Assembly: GCA_934351925.1 (NCBI GenBank)
Contig: CAKRJT010000037.1
Span: 1-23,417, forward strand
Source: an uncultured Lachnospiraceae bacterium
GTDB lineage: Bacteria; Bacillota; Clostridia; Lachnospirales; Lachnospiraceae
Direction: 5' to 3'
DNA length: 23,417 nucleotides
Shown here: piece after piece, positions 1 to 7,127 of the stretch
Position numbering within the stretch: the first letter of the stretch is position 1
How the letters are laid out: the number at the start of each line of letters is the position of its first letter
Program-made: the position numbers and the translations under genes
Notes under the pieces: generated by a model
Database searches by the model: none
What the model was told of the DNA's origin: nothing
What the model saw: only the letters and a program-made list of their open reading frames with translations

Positions 1-318
1 TGAGATGAACTGAGTTCACCTGGGAGTTTTCGTCAGTGAGATGAACTGAGTTCACCTGGGAGTTTTCGTCAGTGAGATGAACTGAGTTCACCTGAGAGTC
101 ATCATCGTTGAGATAAGCCGAGCTCATCTGGAAGAACTCCTCGTCGTTGAGGTGAACTGAGTTCACCTGAGAATCATCATCGTTGAGATAAGCCGAGCTC
201 ATCTGGAAGAACTCCTCATCAGTGAGGTGAACTGAGTTCATCTGGGAGTTTTCGTCAGAGGGCTGAACCGAGTTCATCTCAATGTCATTATTGCCATGAG
301 GTGAACTCAGTTCACTTG
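1..318. repeat. Array of nine palindromic 36-39 nt units inside the relaxase gene
   Basis: Each unit has a core close to GGTGAACTGAGTTCACC, an odd-length palindrome. The core centres are near 12, 48, 84, 120, 159, 195, 234, 270 and 308, so the spacing is 36, 36, 36, 39, 36, 39, 36 and 38 nt. Units centred at 120 and 195 are a variant with core AAGCCGAGCTC. The unit centred at 270 is degenerate. The unit centred at 308 lies in a different codon phase from the others. The array continues past the left edge. The same core recurs outside genes at 18889-18911. Confidence 0.9.
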
Positions 319-1366
319 ATAAAGCCTGCTTTTGTATGAGTGAAAGAGTGGTCGCTGATTTAAGGACAGAATTACAAAGTCTTGTTCGGATATCTTCATC
401 GGCAATATTTTGGTTGGCTATTTGATGTTTTTGACTTCCGGAATAAGTCATTGATATATCGGATACGGTTTTCATGTATGCCTTGTATTCTTTATTAACA
501 GCAGGGACTTGAATAATATCATCTACAACTTTGTTTAGCAGTGTCTTACATTCAGGTGGCAGAAATTTATATTTTAGGCTGCCTTTTCTTGGAAGAGAAT
601 TGACAAGCTTGAGTAAGTCTGAGGATAAAGCCTGAAGCTGTTCCTGCGTTATACGCTCCGGAATATGATTAAAGTCGAAAGAATCTAAATGTTCCATAAA
701 GGAGCGTGTGGCATTAATTGTGGAATCACGATATTTGGTTTTTTCGGGTAACAACAGCTCACGCTCTGCTTTAAACATTTCTTTTGATAAAAACTCACGA
801 ATTTCGTTTTGTTTTGAAACATGTATATATGAAGACATTACTTTGCCGTCGGTTCTCCAAAAGGTATAGTGGCAATGAGGGTGCCCTTGTTCCATGTGCA
901 CCGCTGCACACCATCTGAGAGCTGTTATGGGAATTCCAAATTTATCCCCAACGTCATTCATTACCGAGTTCATGTAATTAACCCATGCTTCTTTTTTATT
1001 GTAGCCCAGCTCTATAGCATCTTCTTCAGATAATGACACAATGCCTCTATAGATATTTACTCCGGCATCTGTCATATCTCTGACTTCGTGCGCGACTTCC
1101 GTGATGTTGTTAAACTCAAAATTGCCAAACAAGCCCTGGCTGTTCTGGCGCCTGGCAATGTAATAAATATATTGAGAATTGGCTGCCGGTTCTTCCGGGG
1201 CTATATCTTCTTCGGCGAGTGCAGTGAGGCCATCGAGTTTGACGTCTGTTAAATCCACGCCTGGCCGCGTACCTATGTATACGATATAGTTTAAATTTTT
1301 AAGTGCGGAATGTGCCTTATTTGGGTTGTAGCATCGAATTTTTGACATTAGAATATTGTGTGGCAT
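1..1366 (-). CDS. MOBP-type conjugative relaxase, 3' end beyond window
   Basis: The frame is open for 455 codons from an ATG at 1366 to the left edge, so the C-terminus is missing. An AGAAAGGA ribosome site lies just upstream of the ATG. The N-terminus carries NYIVYIGTRPGV (residues 26-37), with Tyr27 and Tyr30 as candidate nicking tyrosines. The metal-binding motif GHPHCHYTFW follows, with His162, His164 and His166. This pattern matches the Firmicutes MobP3/MobL relaxases, which nick the origin of transfer and pilot the strand to the coupling protein. Residues from about 350 onward are a low-complexity acidic tail of 12-13 residue units (QVNSVHLTDENS, QMSSAYLNDDDS and similar), encoded by palindromic DNA repeats. 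It is the third gene of a minus-strand operon, after the recombinase and the ribbon-helix-helix protein. The family call is firm; the subfamily is from memory of motifs. Confidence 0.85.
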   Translation of the reverse strand, partial: MPHNILMSKIRCYNPNKAHSALKNLNYIVYIGTRPGVDLTDVKLDGLTALAEEDIAPEEPAANSQYIYYIARRQNSQGLFGNFEFNNITEVAHEVRDMTDAGVNIYRGIVSLSEEDAIELGYNKKEAWVNYMNSVMNDVGDKFGIPITALRWCAAVHMEQGHPHCHYTFWRTDGKVMSSYIHVSKQNEIREFLSKEMFKAERELLLPEKTKYRDSTINATRSFMEHLDSFDFNHIPERITQEQLQALSSDLLKLVNSLPRKGSLKYKFLPPECKTLLNKVVDDIIQVPAVNKEYKAYMKTVSDISMTYSGSQKHQIANQNIADEDIRTRLCNSVLKSATTLSLIQKQALSSELSSPHGNNDIEMNSVQPSDENSQMNSVHLTDEEFFQMSSAYLNDDDSQVNSVHLNDEEFFQMSSAYLNDDDSQVNSVHLTDENSQVNSVHLTDENSQVNSVHL

Positions 1367-1399
1367 TATGAGTCCTTTCTTAGTTAGTATTGTATTATC

Positions 1400-1804
1400 C
1401 TAGTCCTCATCTGAAATCCTGCTTTTGGTGTACTTAACCCCTTTTTTTCGTGCATCCTCATATACTGATGCCACATCTTCCTGTAACTCTACGGGAACAA
1501 AACGTGCGATGGTTTCTGCCGTAAGATAAGCTGCAGCGGAAGCTTGTATGCAGGTTTTGGCAGATAAGGCGGCAAGCCGTTCTATTGACGGCTGCATTAC
1601 TATCCGGAGCTGCTCTCTTATGATAGTGCTTATGTAATTTATGTTTTCTTCAGCTAAATTGCCGTTAAGTCCGGCTTCGACATAACGGCGCATGACTTCA
1701 GATATTGATATGTGATTTTTGTCTGCTATGTTCTTTAACTGGTTATGTGTAACACGATCTAGGGTTACGGTAACACGTTCTCTATCCTTATTTGATGTAC
1801 TCAT
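1400..1804 (-). CDS. Ribbon-helix-helix relaxosome accessory protein (MobC-like)
   Basis: This 134-residue protein starts with an ATG at 1804 preceded by TGGAGGAAT, a good ribosome site. Residues 8-50 (RVTVTLDRVTHNQLKNIADK, then ISISEVMRRYVEAGL) fit a ribbon-helix-helix DNA-binding fold: a short beta strand followed by two helices. The rest is helical and ends in a charged tail. Small ribbon-helix-helix proteins coded just upstream of a relaxase usually bind the origin of transfer and help the relaxase nick, and often repress their own operon. Here it sits between the recombinase and the relaxase on the same strand, 33 nt before the relaxase start, which fits that role. It could also bind the palindromes in the relaxase gene; that is inference. 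Confidence 0.7.
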   Translation of the reverse strand: MSTSNKDRERVTVTLDRVTHNQLKNIADKNHISISEVMRRYVEAGLNGNLAEENINYISTIIREQLRIVMQPSIERLAALSAKTCIQASAAAYLTAETIARFVPVELQEDVASVYEDARKKGVKYTKSRISDED

Positions 1805-1821
1805 TATTCCTCCAGCGATAT

Positions 1822-2415
1822 TTATTCTTCTTTCAAGGCTCGCGCCAGCTTAGTGTAGATATCTTCCTGCTGTTTTGTTGTGAAGCGCATGTAAATAGTT
1901 GTCGTTCCGATGCGTTTATGGCCAAGCCACCACTGAATATCTTTAGTGTCAAAACCAAATTCGGCAAGTTCAACTGCTCGAGTGTGCCTCAGTGTATGAA
2001 AATGCCGTTTGTTTTCAGGGATATCTACTCTCGCACAGTGATATTTCATTATTTTATCAAGACTTTTTCGTGACATGGCAGTGCCACGTTGGCTAACAAA
2101 TAAGTATTCGGAATTCGTATAATATGTTTCGCGAATATCCAGATAATCGTTAAGTGCGGCCAGTACGCGATGGTCTATAATGCGAATGGTATTATTGTTT
2201 CCTTGCTTAAGTCTTGTGCAGTAGATGCTTGATGTCGTGGTATCATAATCATCAATTTTCAAATTGCACACTTCGGTTGCTCTCAATCCGCAATATTCAG
2301 CTAAATATATCATTGCGCGGTTTCGTACCGCATGTCGACGCTTATCCGTGTCAATCGATCCGAATAGGCGTCCTTTTTCTTCCTGTTTCAAAAATTTTAT
2401 AGTGTTGGTACTCAA
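1822..2415 (-). CDS. Short tyrosine recombinase (catalytic domain only)
   Basis: The 197-residue protein begins with a TTG at 2415, supported by GAGGTG five bases upstream. All expected catalytic residues of tyrosine recombinases are present: Arg45 (GLRATEV), Lys70 (RLKQGN), His140 and Arg143 (HTLRHTRA), His166 (WLGHK) and Tyr175 (TTIYMRF). The usual N-terminal core-binding domain of 300-400 residue integrases is absent. Its size is that of FimB/FimE-type invertases and of small plasmid resolvases. It heads the minus-strand operon with the accessory protein and relaxase, separated from the next gene by 17 nt. It may integrate or excise the element, resolve multimers or invert a segment; the sequence does not decide. 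A dif-like inverted repeat lies just upstream at 2430-2464. Confidence 0.85.
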   Translation of the reverse strand: MSTNTIKFLKQEEKGRLFGSIDTDKRRHAVRNRAMIYLAEYCGLRATEVCNLKIDDYDTTTSSIYCTRLKQGNNNTIRIIDHRVLAALNDYLDIRETYYTNSEYLFVSQRGTAMSRKSLDKIMKYHCARVDIPENKRHFHTLRHTRAVELAEFGFDTKDIQWWLGHKRIGTTTIYMRFTTKQQEDIYTKLARALKEE

Positions 2416-2429
2416 ATTATCACCTCGTC

Positions 2430-2464
2430 ATTTTGTTAAAAGTGGACAAAATAAGCATTTTGTC
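2430..2464. promoter_or_regulatory. Three alternating ATTTTGTY half-sites in the divergent intergenic region
   Basis: Only 61 nt separate the divergent recombinase and VirD4 genes. They hold ATTTTGTT (2430-2437), GACAAAAT (2445-2452) and ATTTTGTC (2457-2464). The last two form a perfect inverted repeat around a 4-nt centre, ending four bases before the AAAGGAGG of VirD4. It could be an operator for both operons. With arms of about 10 nt and a 6-nt centre it could equally be a recombination core site. No convincing -35/-10 pair was seen here. Confidence 0.45.
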
Positions 2465-2476
2465 TCCAAAGGAGGG

Positions 2477-4423
2477 ATGAATATACGAAGTACATCAAAT
2501 AGGGATGAACATACAGGAAAAAAGAGAAAAATTAGATGGCTGCTGTCGAGCTCTCTTTTTGTCCTGCTATGCAGCCCGTGGTTGGGCTATTTGCTGTCGC
2601 AGTTTTTAAACGCTGCGGCAAATGGAAGTATCAGCCAACTGATACCGGATGTCAACTACCTAAATGCTTTAAGTAGTCAGACAGAACAAAATACAGCGGG
2701 TCTAAGTGTTGGAATAGCAGTGTTGTTGTTTTGCCTATTGGCGTGGATTACAACTGATAGAACGTCAAAGCTGTCATCAGTCGGAATGATAAAAATAACG
2801 GATGATATATCAATTCCTGTTCCCGCCGGAAATGGTCAGCATGGAAGTGAGCGTTTTCTTACGGATAAGGAAAAGAGGACGTTATATGCAGTTTATACGC
2901 CCGGAGAAAAATTTGAAGGAAAAGCCGGACTTGTCGTCAATTATGAAAAGGTTGGTGGAAAGGAGAAATTTTATTATATAGCCGATGATATACACTCGAT
3001 GGTCATCGGTACTACCGGCGCCGGAAAAGACAGAAGAGTTATGCTGCAAACTCTATATTTGCAAATTCAGTCTGGAGTGTCAGTGGCACTTTCGGATGTG
3101 AAGGGAGACATGTATTGTTATACTTCAGAATTTGCAAGAAGAAATGGATATGCTGTAGCTGTGCTGGATCTGAGACAGCCGGAAAAGAGTAACAGGTATA
3201 ATTTCCTGCAGCCTATACTTAACGCGTTGAATGAGGGAGACACCGCAAAAGCAATCGATGCCACCTGGGACTTAGTCTCGGTGCTGGTTGGCCAGCAGAA
3301 GGGAGAGCCGCTTTGGTATAACGGTGAAACAGCCACGATTGCAGCGGCAATATTGTGTGTATGTCTGGAAGCTCCGCCGGAGTACCGCAACATGCCGAAT
3401 GTTTATTATTTTATTGCGTACATGTGTAAAACTGACCAATACGGTCAGATGGCACTCAATTCGTATCTTGATGGTTTGGACGATGCACACCCGGCAAAGG
3501 GCGTGTTTGCAATGGCTCAGATTGCAGCCACTAAAACCAGGTCATCGTTTTTCACTTCGGCGCTTGGAACTTTGAGGTTGTTTACCAATCCTAACATTGC
3601 AGCCATGACATCTGCAAGTGATTTTGATCTTAAAAATATAGGTCGAAATAAGACAATTCTATATATGATTGTTCCGGATGACAAAAAAACATTATATCCA
3701 CTAATTTCAATCATGGTGACACAGCTTTACAGTCAGCAGATTGAATTAGCAAATGAGTATGGTCAAAGGCTTCCAGTGGATACAGATTATGATCTTAACG
3801 AGCTTGGAAATTTTCCGACGATACCTTGCCTCGGAAATATTTTATCAGCCGGAAGAAGCCGCGGAATAAGGGTAAATGCTGTTATCCAGGATATCCAGCA
3901 GATGGAGAAAAATTATAAGGAGGATTTTAAGAACATCAAAACCAACTGTCAGGTAAAGCTGTACTTGAAATCGGATGACCCAGACACGTTAAAGATGGTG
4001 TCAGATGCACTTGGTAATTACACTGTTAAGAGCGTAGGAGCTTCAAGTAGTGTAAACGACAGGGGGAACGGCGATAATTATTCAAATTCCAGCAACCTCG
4101 GAGGAAGGAAACTGCTTGAGCCTGCGGAGGTGGGGAGGGTTAATTCTCCCTATGCTATTTGTCTTATGACCGGAAAGTACGGAGCCGTGAACAAGCTTCC
4201 GGATATAAGTGAGACGTATATTAATAAAGCATTTGGGATGGGAGACAGAAAACACAATATTGAGCTTATCCGGAGCGTTGAAAACTTACGGGAGGTCAGA
4301 GAGCTTCCGAAAACAATTCCTTTGTGGGGAATTTGGAACACACTTCAAAGGGAACCGGGGGACGGCGTTATTCCGGAAAAAAAGAAAAGAGTGTCATTCC
4401 TTAAAGAGAGCGATGAGGAATGA
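2477..4423 (+). CDS. virD4: VirD4/TraG-type coupling protein ATPase
   Basis: This is the T4SS coupling protein, which brings the relaxase-DNA complex to the channel. The ATG at 2477 gives 648 residues. The frame is open further upstream, but that stretch overlaps the recombinase gene and lacks a ribosome site. AAAGGAGGG sits unusually close to this ATG, so the exact start is not certain. Two N-terminal membrane helices (about residues 21-45 and 73-92) precede the ATPase. Walker A is GTTGAGKD at 178-185. The Walker B-type segment is DLNELGN at 439-445, where the usual Asp before Glu is Asn. The following PTIPCLGNILSAGRSRGIR and VIQDIQQMEKNY are typical of VirD4/TraG. It is the first gene of the plus-strand super-operon. 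Confidence 0.92.
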   Translation: MNIRSTSNRDEHTGKKRKIRWLLSSSLFVLLCSPWLGYLLSQFLNAAANGSISQLIPDVNYLNALSSQTEQNTAGLSVGIAVLLFCLLAWITTDRTSKLSSVGMIKITDDISIPVPAGNGQHGSERFLTDKEKRTLYAVYTPGEKFEGKAGLVVNYEKVGGKEKFYYIADDIHSMVIGTTGAGKDRRVMLQTLYLQIQSGVSVALSDVKGDMYCYTSEFARRNGYAVAVLDLRQPEKSNRYNFLQPILNALNEGDTAKAIDATWDLVSVLVGQQKGEPLWYNGETATIAAAILCVCLEAPPEYRNMPNVYYFIAYMCKTDQYGQMALNSYLDGLDDAHPAKGVFAMAQIAATKTRSSFFTSALGTLRLFTNPNIAAMTSASDFDLKNIGRNKTILYMIVPDDKKTLYPLISIMVTQLYSQQIELANEYGQRLPVDTDYDLNELGNFPTIPCLGNILSAGRSRGIRVNAVIQDIQQMEKNYKEDFKNIKTNCQVKLYLKSDDPDTLKMVSDALGNYTVKSVGASSSVNDRGNGDNYSNSSNLGGRKLLEPAEVGRVNSPYAICLMTGKYGAVNKLPDISETYINKAFGMGDRKHNIELIRSVENLREVRELPKTIPLWGIWNTLQREPGDGVIPEKKKRVSFLKESDEE

Positions 4424-4438
4424 GGAAAGGATAAAAAA

Positions 4439-4723
4439 ATGATTTTGGCTAATAGAATATTGGAGTCAGTTATGGTACAGGGGACTTTAGCGGCTTTGGC
4501 TGACGCAAGAGAGACGCTTTTAATTATCGAAGCGATATTGATTGGTGTTTTAATCGTATGGCAGCTTATTGCAATGCAGGCAGCGACGGCTTCCCTGGAT
4601 GATAGTGGAGCTGATACGGTAAGTAAAACATATAAAAAAAATATAAAGAGAATTCTTATTACAGGAGTCTGCATTGTATGTGTAACAGCTATTATAACTA
4701 CTGTTTTAGGTTATTTCACATAA
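4439..4723 (+). CDS. Small two-helix membrane protein, possibly VirB2/TrbC-like
   Basis: This is a 94-residue protein with two hydrophobic segments (about 25-47 and 71-92) joined by a charged loop (DDSGADTVSKTYKKNIKR). The ATG follows GAGGAAAGGA, which overlaps the VirD4 stop. Size, topology and position between the coupling protein and a VirB6-like protein fit the small VirB2/TrbC-like subunits of Gram-positive T4SS, but I do not recognise a specific family. Its second half resembles in layout the C-terminal part of the 171-residue protein at 5569-6084: helix, charged loop with an [RK]-rich end, then helix. A distant duplication is possible. Confidence 0.55.
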   Translation: MILANRILESVMVQGTLAALADARETLLIIEAILIGVLIVWQLIAMQAATASLDDSGADTVSKTYKKNIKRILITGVCIVCVTAIITTVLGYFT

Positions 4724-4741
4724 GTAAGAGAGATAGCGCGT

Positions 4742-5572
4742 ATGAACATGATTTTGGCGGTGGCTTGGCCGTTTAATAAGATACAGGAATGGAGTGAGGA
4801 GGTTGTAACTGATGCCATAAATGGAATTATAAATTTGGTAGAACTTATGTTTGCTGAAACGTCAATCAATGATGGACTCATATCACAGACATTTGAGGCA
4901 ACCCAGAAGGTAGCGCTGCTTCTCATAATTTTGTTATCAATGAAGCATATTCTAAATACATACATTCTTGAAACTGACGGAGATTCAGACTCGGATCCAA
5001 TGCTTGTACTTGTAAGAAATTCAAGAGCCATGCTTGTGATAAGTGCAGGTGCCTTAATTACTAATCTTGCAATTAAATGGAGTGACAGTTTGTGTGGCTT
5101 TATAACAGGGGCGAGTACTTATACGGCAGATTATGGGTGGCTTGCATTTTCATTAATAAGCAATTTTGTCTCAAAAGGCTGGTTTATGATAGGCTTTGCA
5201 GTCGTTTTTGTTATATTTCTTCTTGTGTATTGTTTTGTAGCGATGATAAGAGCTATTGAGCTTGGCGTAATGAAAATTATACTGCCAATAATGGCATGTG
5301 ATTTGACAACAATCCGGCAGGATAAATGGAATAATTTTTTTGCATCATTCATCGTTGTAACATTTGGTTACATTATACAGATTACACTTCTTAAACTTGC
5401 CATGACGTATGCTTTACAGGGGGATATGAAGTCGATGGCATATTCGGTGGGCTGCCTTTACTTTGGTATTAAGACCCCTGATTGGCTTAAGAAACATGCC
5501 TACAGTTCAGGCTTAAAGGACACCGCAAGAAGTGGTATGTACATGGGAATGATGATAGGGAGACGTATATGA
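4742..5572 (+). CDS. Polytopic membrane protein, VirB6/TrbL-like
   Basis: This is a 276-residue integral membrane protein. An amphipathic N-terminus is followed by about five hydrophobic segments: near 55-73, 92-110, 129-145, 147-169 with a second stretch to about 188, and 200-225. The charged segment CDLTTIRQDKWNNFFASF lies before the last long helix. This pattern, and its place after a VirB2-sized protein and before the PrgI/VirB3-like and VirB4 genes, is that of the VirB6/TrbL family, which forms the inner-membrane part of the DNA channel. The C-terminus (SGLKDTARSGMYMGMMIGRR) is basic and probably cytoplasmic. It overlaps the next gene by 4 nt, so translation is likely coupled. Confidence 0.65.
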   Translation: MNMILAVAWPFNKIQEWSEEVVTDAINGIINLVELMFAETSINDGLISQTFEATQKVALLLIILLSMKHILNTYILETDGDSDSDPMLVLVRNSRAMLVISAGALITNLAIKWSDSLCGFITGASTYTADYGWLAFSLISNFVSKGWFMIGFAVVFVIFLLVYCFVAMIRAIELGVMKIILPIMACDLTTIRQDKWNNFFASFIVVTFGYIIQITLLKLAMTYALQGDMKSMAYSVGCLYFGIKTPDWLKKHAYSSGLKDTARSGMYMGMMIGRRI

Positions 5573-6084
5573 TTTTGCTTGATATTGCTGACACAACCTT
5601 TGGGCAGGATGTTATGGCAGTGATAAATCCTCTCACAATCGTTATATGCATAGGGGTTGCATTTAAGATAGTAATGACGCTTTATGCTGTAGCGACGGAG
5701 GGAATAACTGTCGATAAGGCAAAAACAAAAATAAGGCAGCTTTTTAAGGTAATAGCGATTACGGCGTCATTGTCGGAGATGTCAGATGTCTTTGTGAACG
5801 GATATCTGCTTAATGGAGTTGACTCTAATTCGAGCATGGAGCTTGTTGTGCGAAAAGGTGTTTTGCTTTTCAGGGACTTGATTGGAGCTGCTACAGCCAT
5901 GACAATTTCTGTCACGGTAGTGTTGCTCATCATCAAGCTTATAGAAATTCAAAAGTCGGAAGAAAATGATCTTTCGGAACTGAGAAAACAGGCAAGAAGA
6001 ATAGTCAGGACGGGGGCGCTGATCAGTGTTACATTAGCGGCGGTGATGTTGTTCTGTAATTACATGGGAGTTAAGTTTGCGTGA
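5569..6084 (+). CDS. Three-helix membrane protein of the T4SS operon, family unknown
   Basis: The 171-residue protein starts with an ATG in an ATGA overlap with the preceding stop, and AGGGAG lies six bases before it. Hydrophobic segments lie near 19-42, 105-124 and 148-166. A basic loop (LSELRKQARRIVRTG) precedes the last helix. I do not recognise the family. Its position inside the membrane-channel block suggests a T4SS structural subunit. Its last 70 residues have the same layout as the 94-residue protein at 4439-4723. Confidence 0.55.
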   Translation: MILLDIADTTFGQDVMAVINPLTIVICIGVAFKIVMTLYAVATEGITVDKAKTKIRQLFKVIAITASLSEMSDVFVNGYLLNGVDSNSSMELVVRKGVLLFRDLIGAATAMTISVTVVLLIIKLIEIQKSEENDLSELRKQARRIVRTGALISVTLAAVMLFCNYMGVKFA

Positions 6085-6101
6085 AGCTGAAAGGAGGAGC
6101 C

Positions 6102-6446
6102 TTGAACGATAAAGAGAGTGATAAAAAATTATATATTCCTGTGAATGTCCTGGAGACAAAGGATTTAGTATCGGGAATAGGGGGAAAGGAACTTGTGCAG
6201 GTTGGTTTGGCAGCTGCAGCAGGAGTGATTATAAGCATCATTACATATGCCATGAAGGCGGATATTATTGCATGTATGATTATAATTGCTTTTACAACGA
6301 CGGTGGCGTTTATTACAGTACGCCGTGATAACCACAATGAAAGCATGATTGACAAGCTGGTGCAGATATACAGATATGTAAGGGCACAAAAAAGGTTTGA
6401 ATATGAGTATATGGGAATTAAATCAACATGGGAGGATGAAACATGA
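6102..6446 (+). CDS. PrgI family (VirB3-like) membrane protein
   Basis: The chosen start is a TTG at 6102, four bases after AAAGGAGGA, giving 114 residues. A GTG at 6081 in the same frame overlaps the upstream gene and lacks a ribosome site. The protein has a short polar N-terminus with IPVNVLETKDLVSGIGGKEL, then two close membrane helices (about 35-75). A conserved-looking tail follows (MIDKLVQIYRYVRAQKRFEY). This is the layout of the PrgI family, the VirB3 counterpart in Gram-positive conjugation systems, which partners VirB4 at the membrane. It overlaps ssb by 4 nt. Confidence 0.75.
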   Translation: MNDKESDKKLYIPVNVLETKDLVSGIGGKELVQVGLAAAAGVIISIITYAMKADIIACMIIIAFTTTVAFITVRRDNHNESMIDKLVQIYRYVRAQKRFEYEYMGIKSTWEDET

Positions 6447-6889
6447 ACAAAGTTATTTTGATGGGAAGGCTCACACGCGACCCGGAGGTGCGTGTTACGG
6501 CAGGCGAAAAGCCAATGACCTACGCGAGATACACACTCGCGGTTGACCGCAGGAACAGAGGCGAAAATGGTGAGCAGACGGCAGATTTCATATCCTGTGT
6601 GACATTTAACAGGACAGCGGAGTTTGCGGAAAAACATCTTCATCAGGGAATAAAAATAGTGGTTTCCGGAAGAATTCAGACAGGAAGCTATACCAATAAG
6701 GACGGACAGAAGGTATATACAACGGATGTTGTTGTGGAGGAGCAGGAGTTTGCTGAGAGTAAAAATGCCGGAGCAAATAATGGAGGTTTATCTTCAGGAG
6801 ACAGACTGGCACCGGATGCAGCGGCATCACCGGATGGATTTATGAATTTACCTACAGGAGTTGAAGATGAAGGCTTACCATTCAATTAA
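6443..6889 (+). CDS. ssb: Single-stranded DNA-binding protein
   Basis: This is a 148-residue SSB with the canonical start MNKVILMGRLTRDPEVR, an OB fold to about residue 105 (ADFISCVTFNRTAEFAEKHL, then GIKIVVSGRIQTGSY), a Gly/Ala/Asp linker and the acidic tip DEGLPFN. The usual tip is D-D-D-L-P-F; here a final Asn follows Phe. GGGAGG precedes the ATG. It protects single-stranded DNA during or after transfer. Its place among T4SS channel genes, rather than with replication genes, suggests a dedicated conjugation SSB. Confidence 0.95.
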   Translation: MNKVILMGRLTRDPEVRVTAGEKPMTYARYTLAVDRRNRGENGEQTADFISCVTFNRTAEFAEKHLHQGIKIVVSGRIQTGSYTNKDGQKVYTTDVVVEEQEFAESKNAGANNGGLSSGDRLAPDAAASPDGFMNLPTGVEDEGLPFN

Positions 6890-7127
6890 ATTTCCAAGAT
6901 GTACGGGGAAAAAAGATAAAAATGGAATGCCGGTTTATGAGGGAGATGTTCTTAAAAGCCGGCTGGATAGACTGTTTCCAGAAAATATAACCATAGAGAA
7001 TGTTGTGTATTTACATGGACAGTTTGCTCTTATGCAGACCGGATGTGAGCCGGAACCGGTGGCTGATGGCGATATTGAGATATCAGAGGTTGTTGGGAAT
7101 GTTTTATGCAGGGAGTTGGTGAGATGA
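6867..7127 (+). CDS. YopX-like small protein
   Basis: The ATG at 6867 is six bases after AGGAG and gives 86 residues. A TTG at 6861 in frame is too close to that site. The gene overlaps the end of ssb in another frame. The segment CTGKKDKNGMPVYEGDVLK resembles the core of YopX-family phage and element proteins (TGLKDKNGxxIYEGDIV), and EISEVVGNVL near the C-terminus matches their usual VIGN motif. The family has no settled function. The protein is shorter than usual YopX proteins, lacking the N-terminal part. It sits between ssb and the TraC-like gene and overlaps the latter by 4 nt. Confidence 0.65.
   Translation: MKAYHSIKFPRCTGKKDKNGMPVYEGDVLKSRLDRLFPENITIENVVYLHGQFALMQTGCEPEPVADGDIEISEVVGNVLCRELVR

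Noticed and set aside
1..318. CRISPR array suggested by 36-nt periodic repeats
   Set aside because: The sequence between palindromes is itself repeated, not unique spacers, and the whole stretch is an open coding frame of the relaxase.
1..318. LexA-type SOS boxes suggested by GAAC...GTTC
   Set aside because: The half-sites are separated by three bases; the Gram-positive LexA box has four (GAACnnnnGTTC). The copies also lie mostly inside coding sequence.
2264..2476. N-terminal extension of the VirD4 frame
   Set aside because: It overlaps the recombinase gene on the other strand, lacks a ribosome site, and a start with AAAGGAGGG exists at 2477.
2416..2476. Origin of transfer in the divergent intergenic region
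   Set aside because: The inverted repeat is present but no nick-site sequence could be recognised, and the region is very short.
6071..6643. Minus-strand 190-residue frame
   Set aside because: It lies opposite the well-supported PrgI-like and ssb genes and has no recognisable domain.
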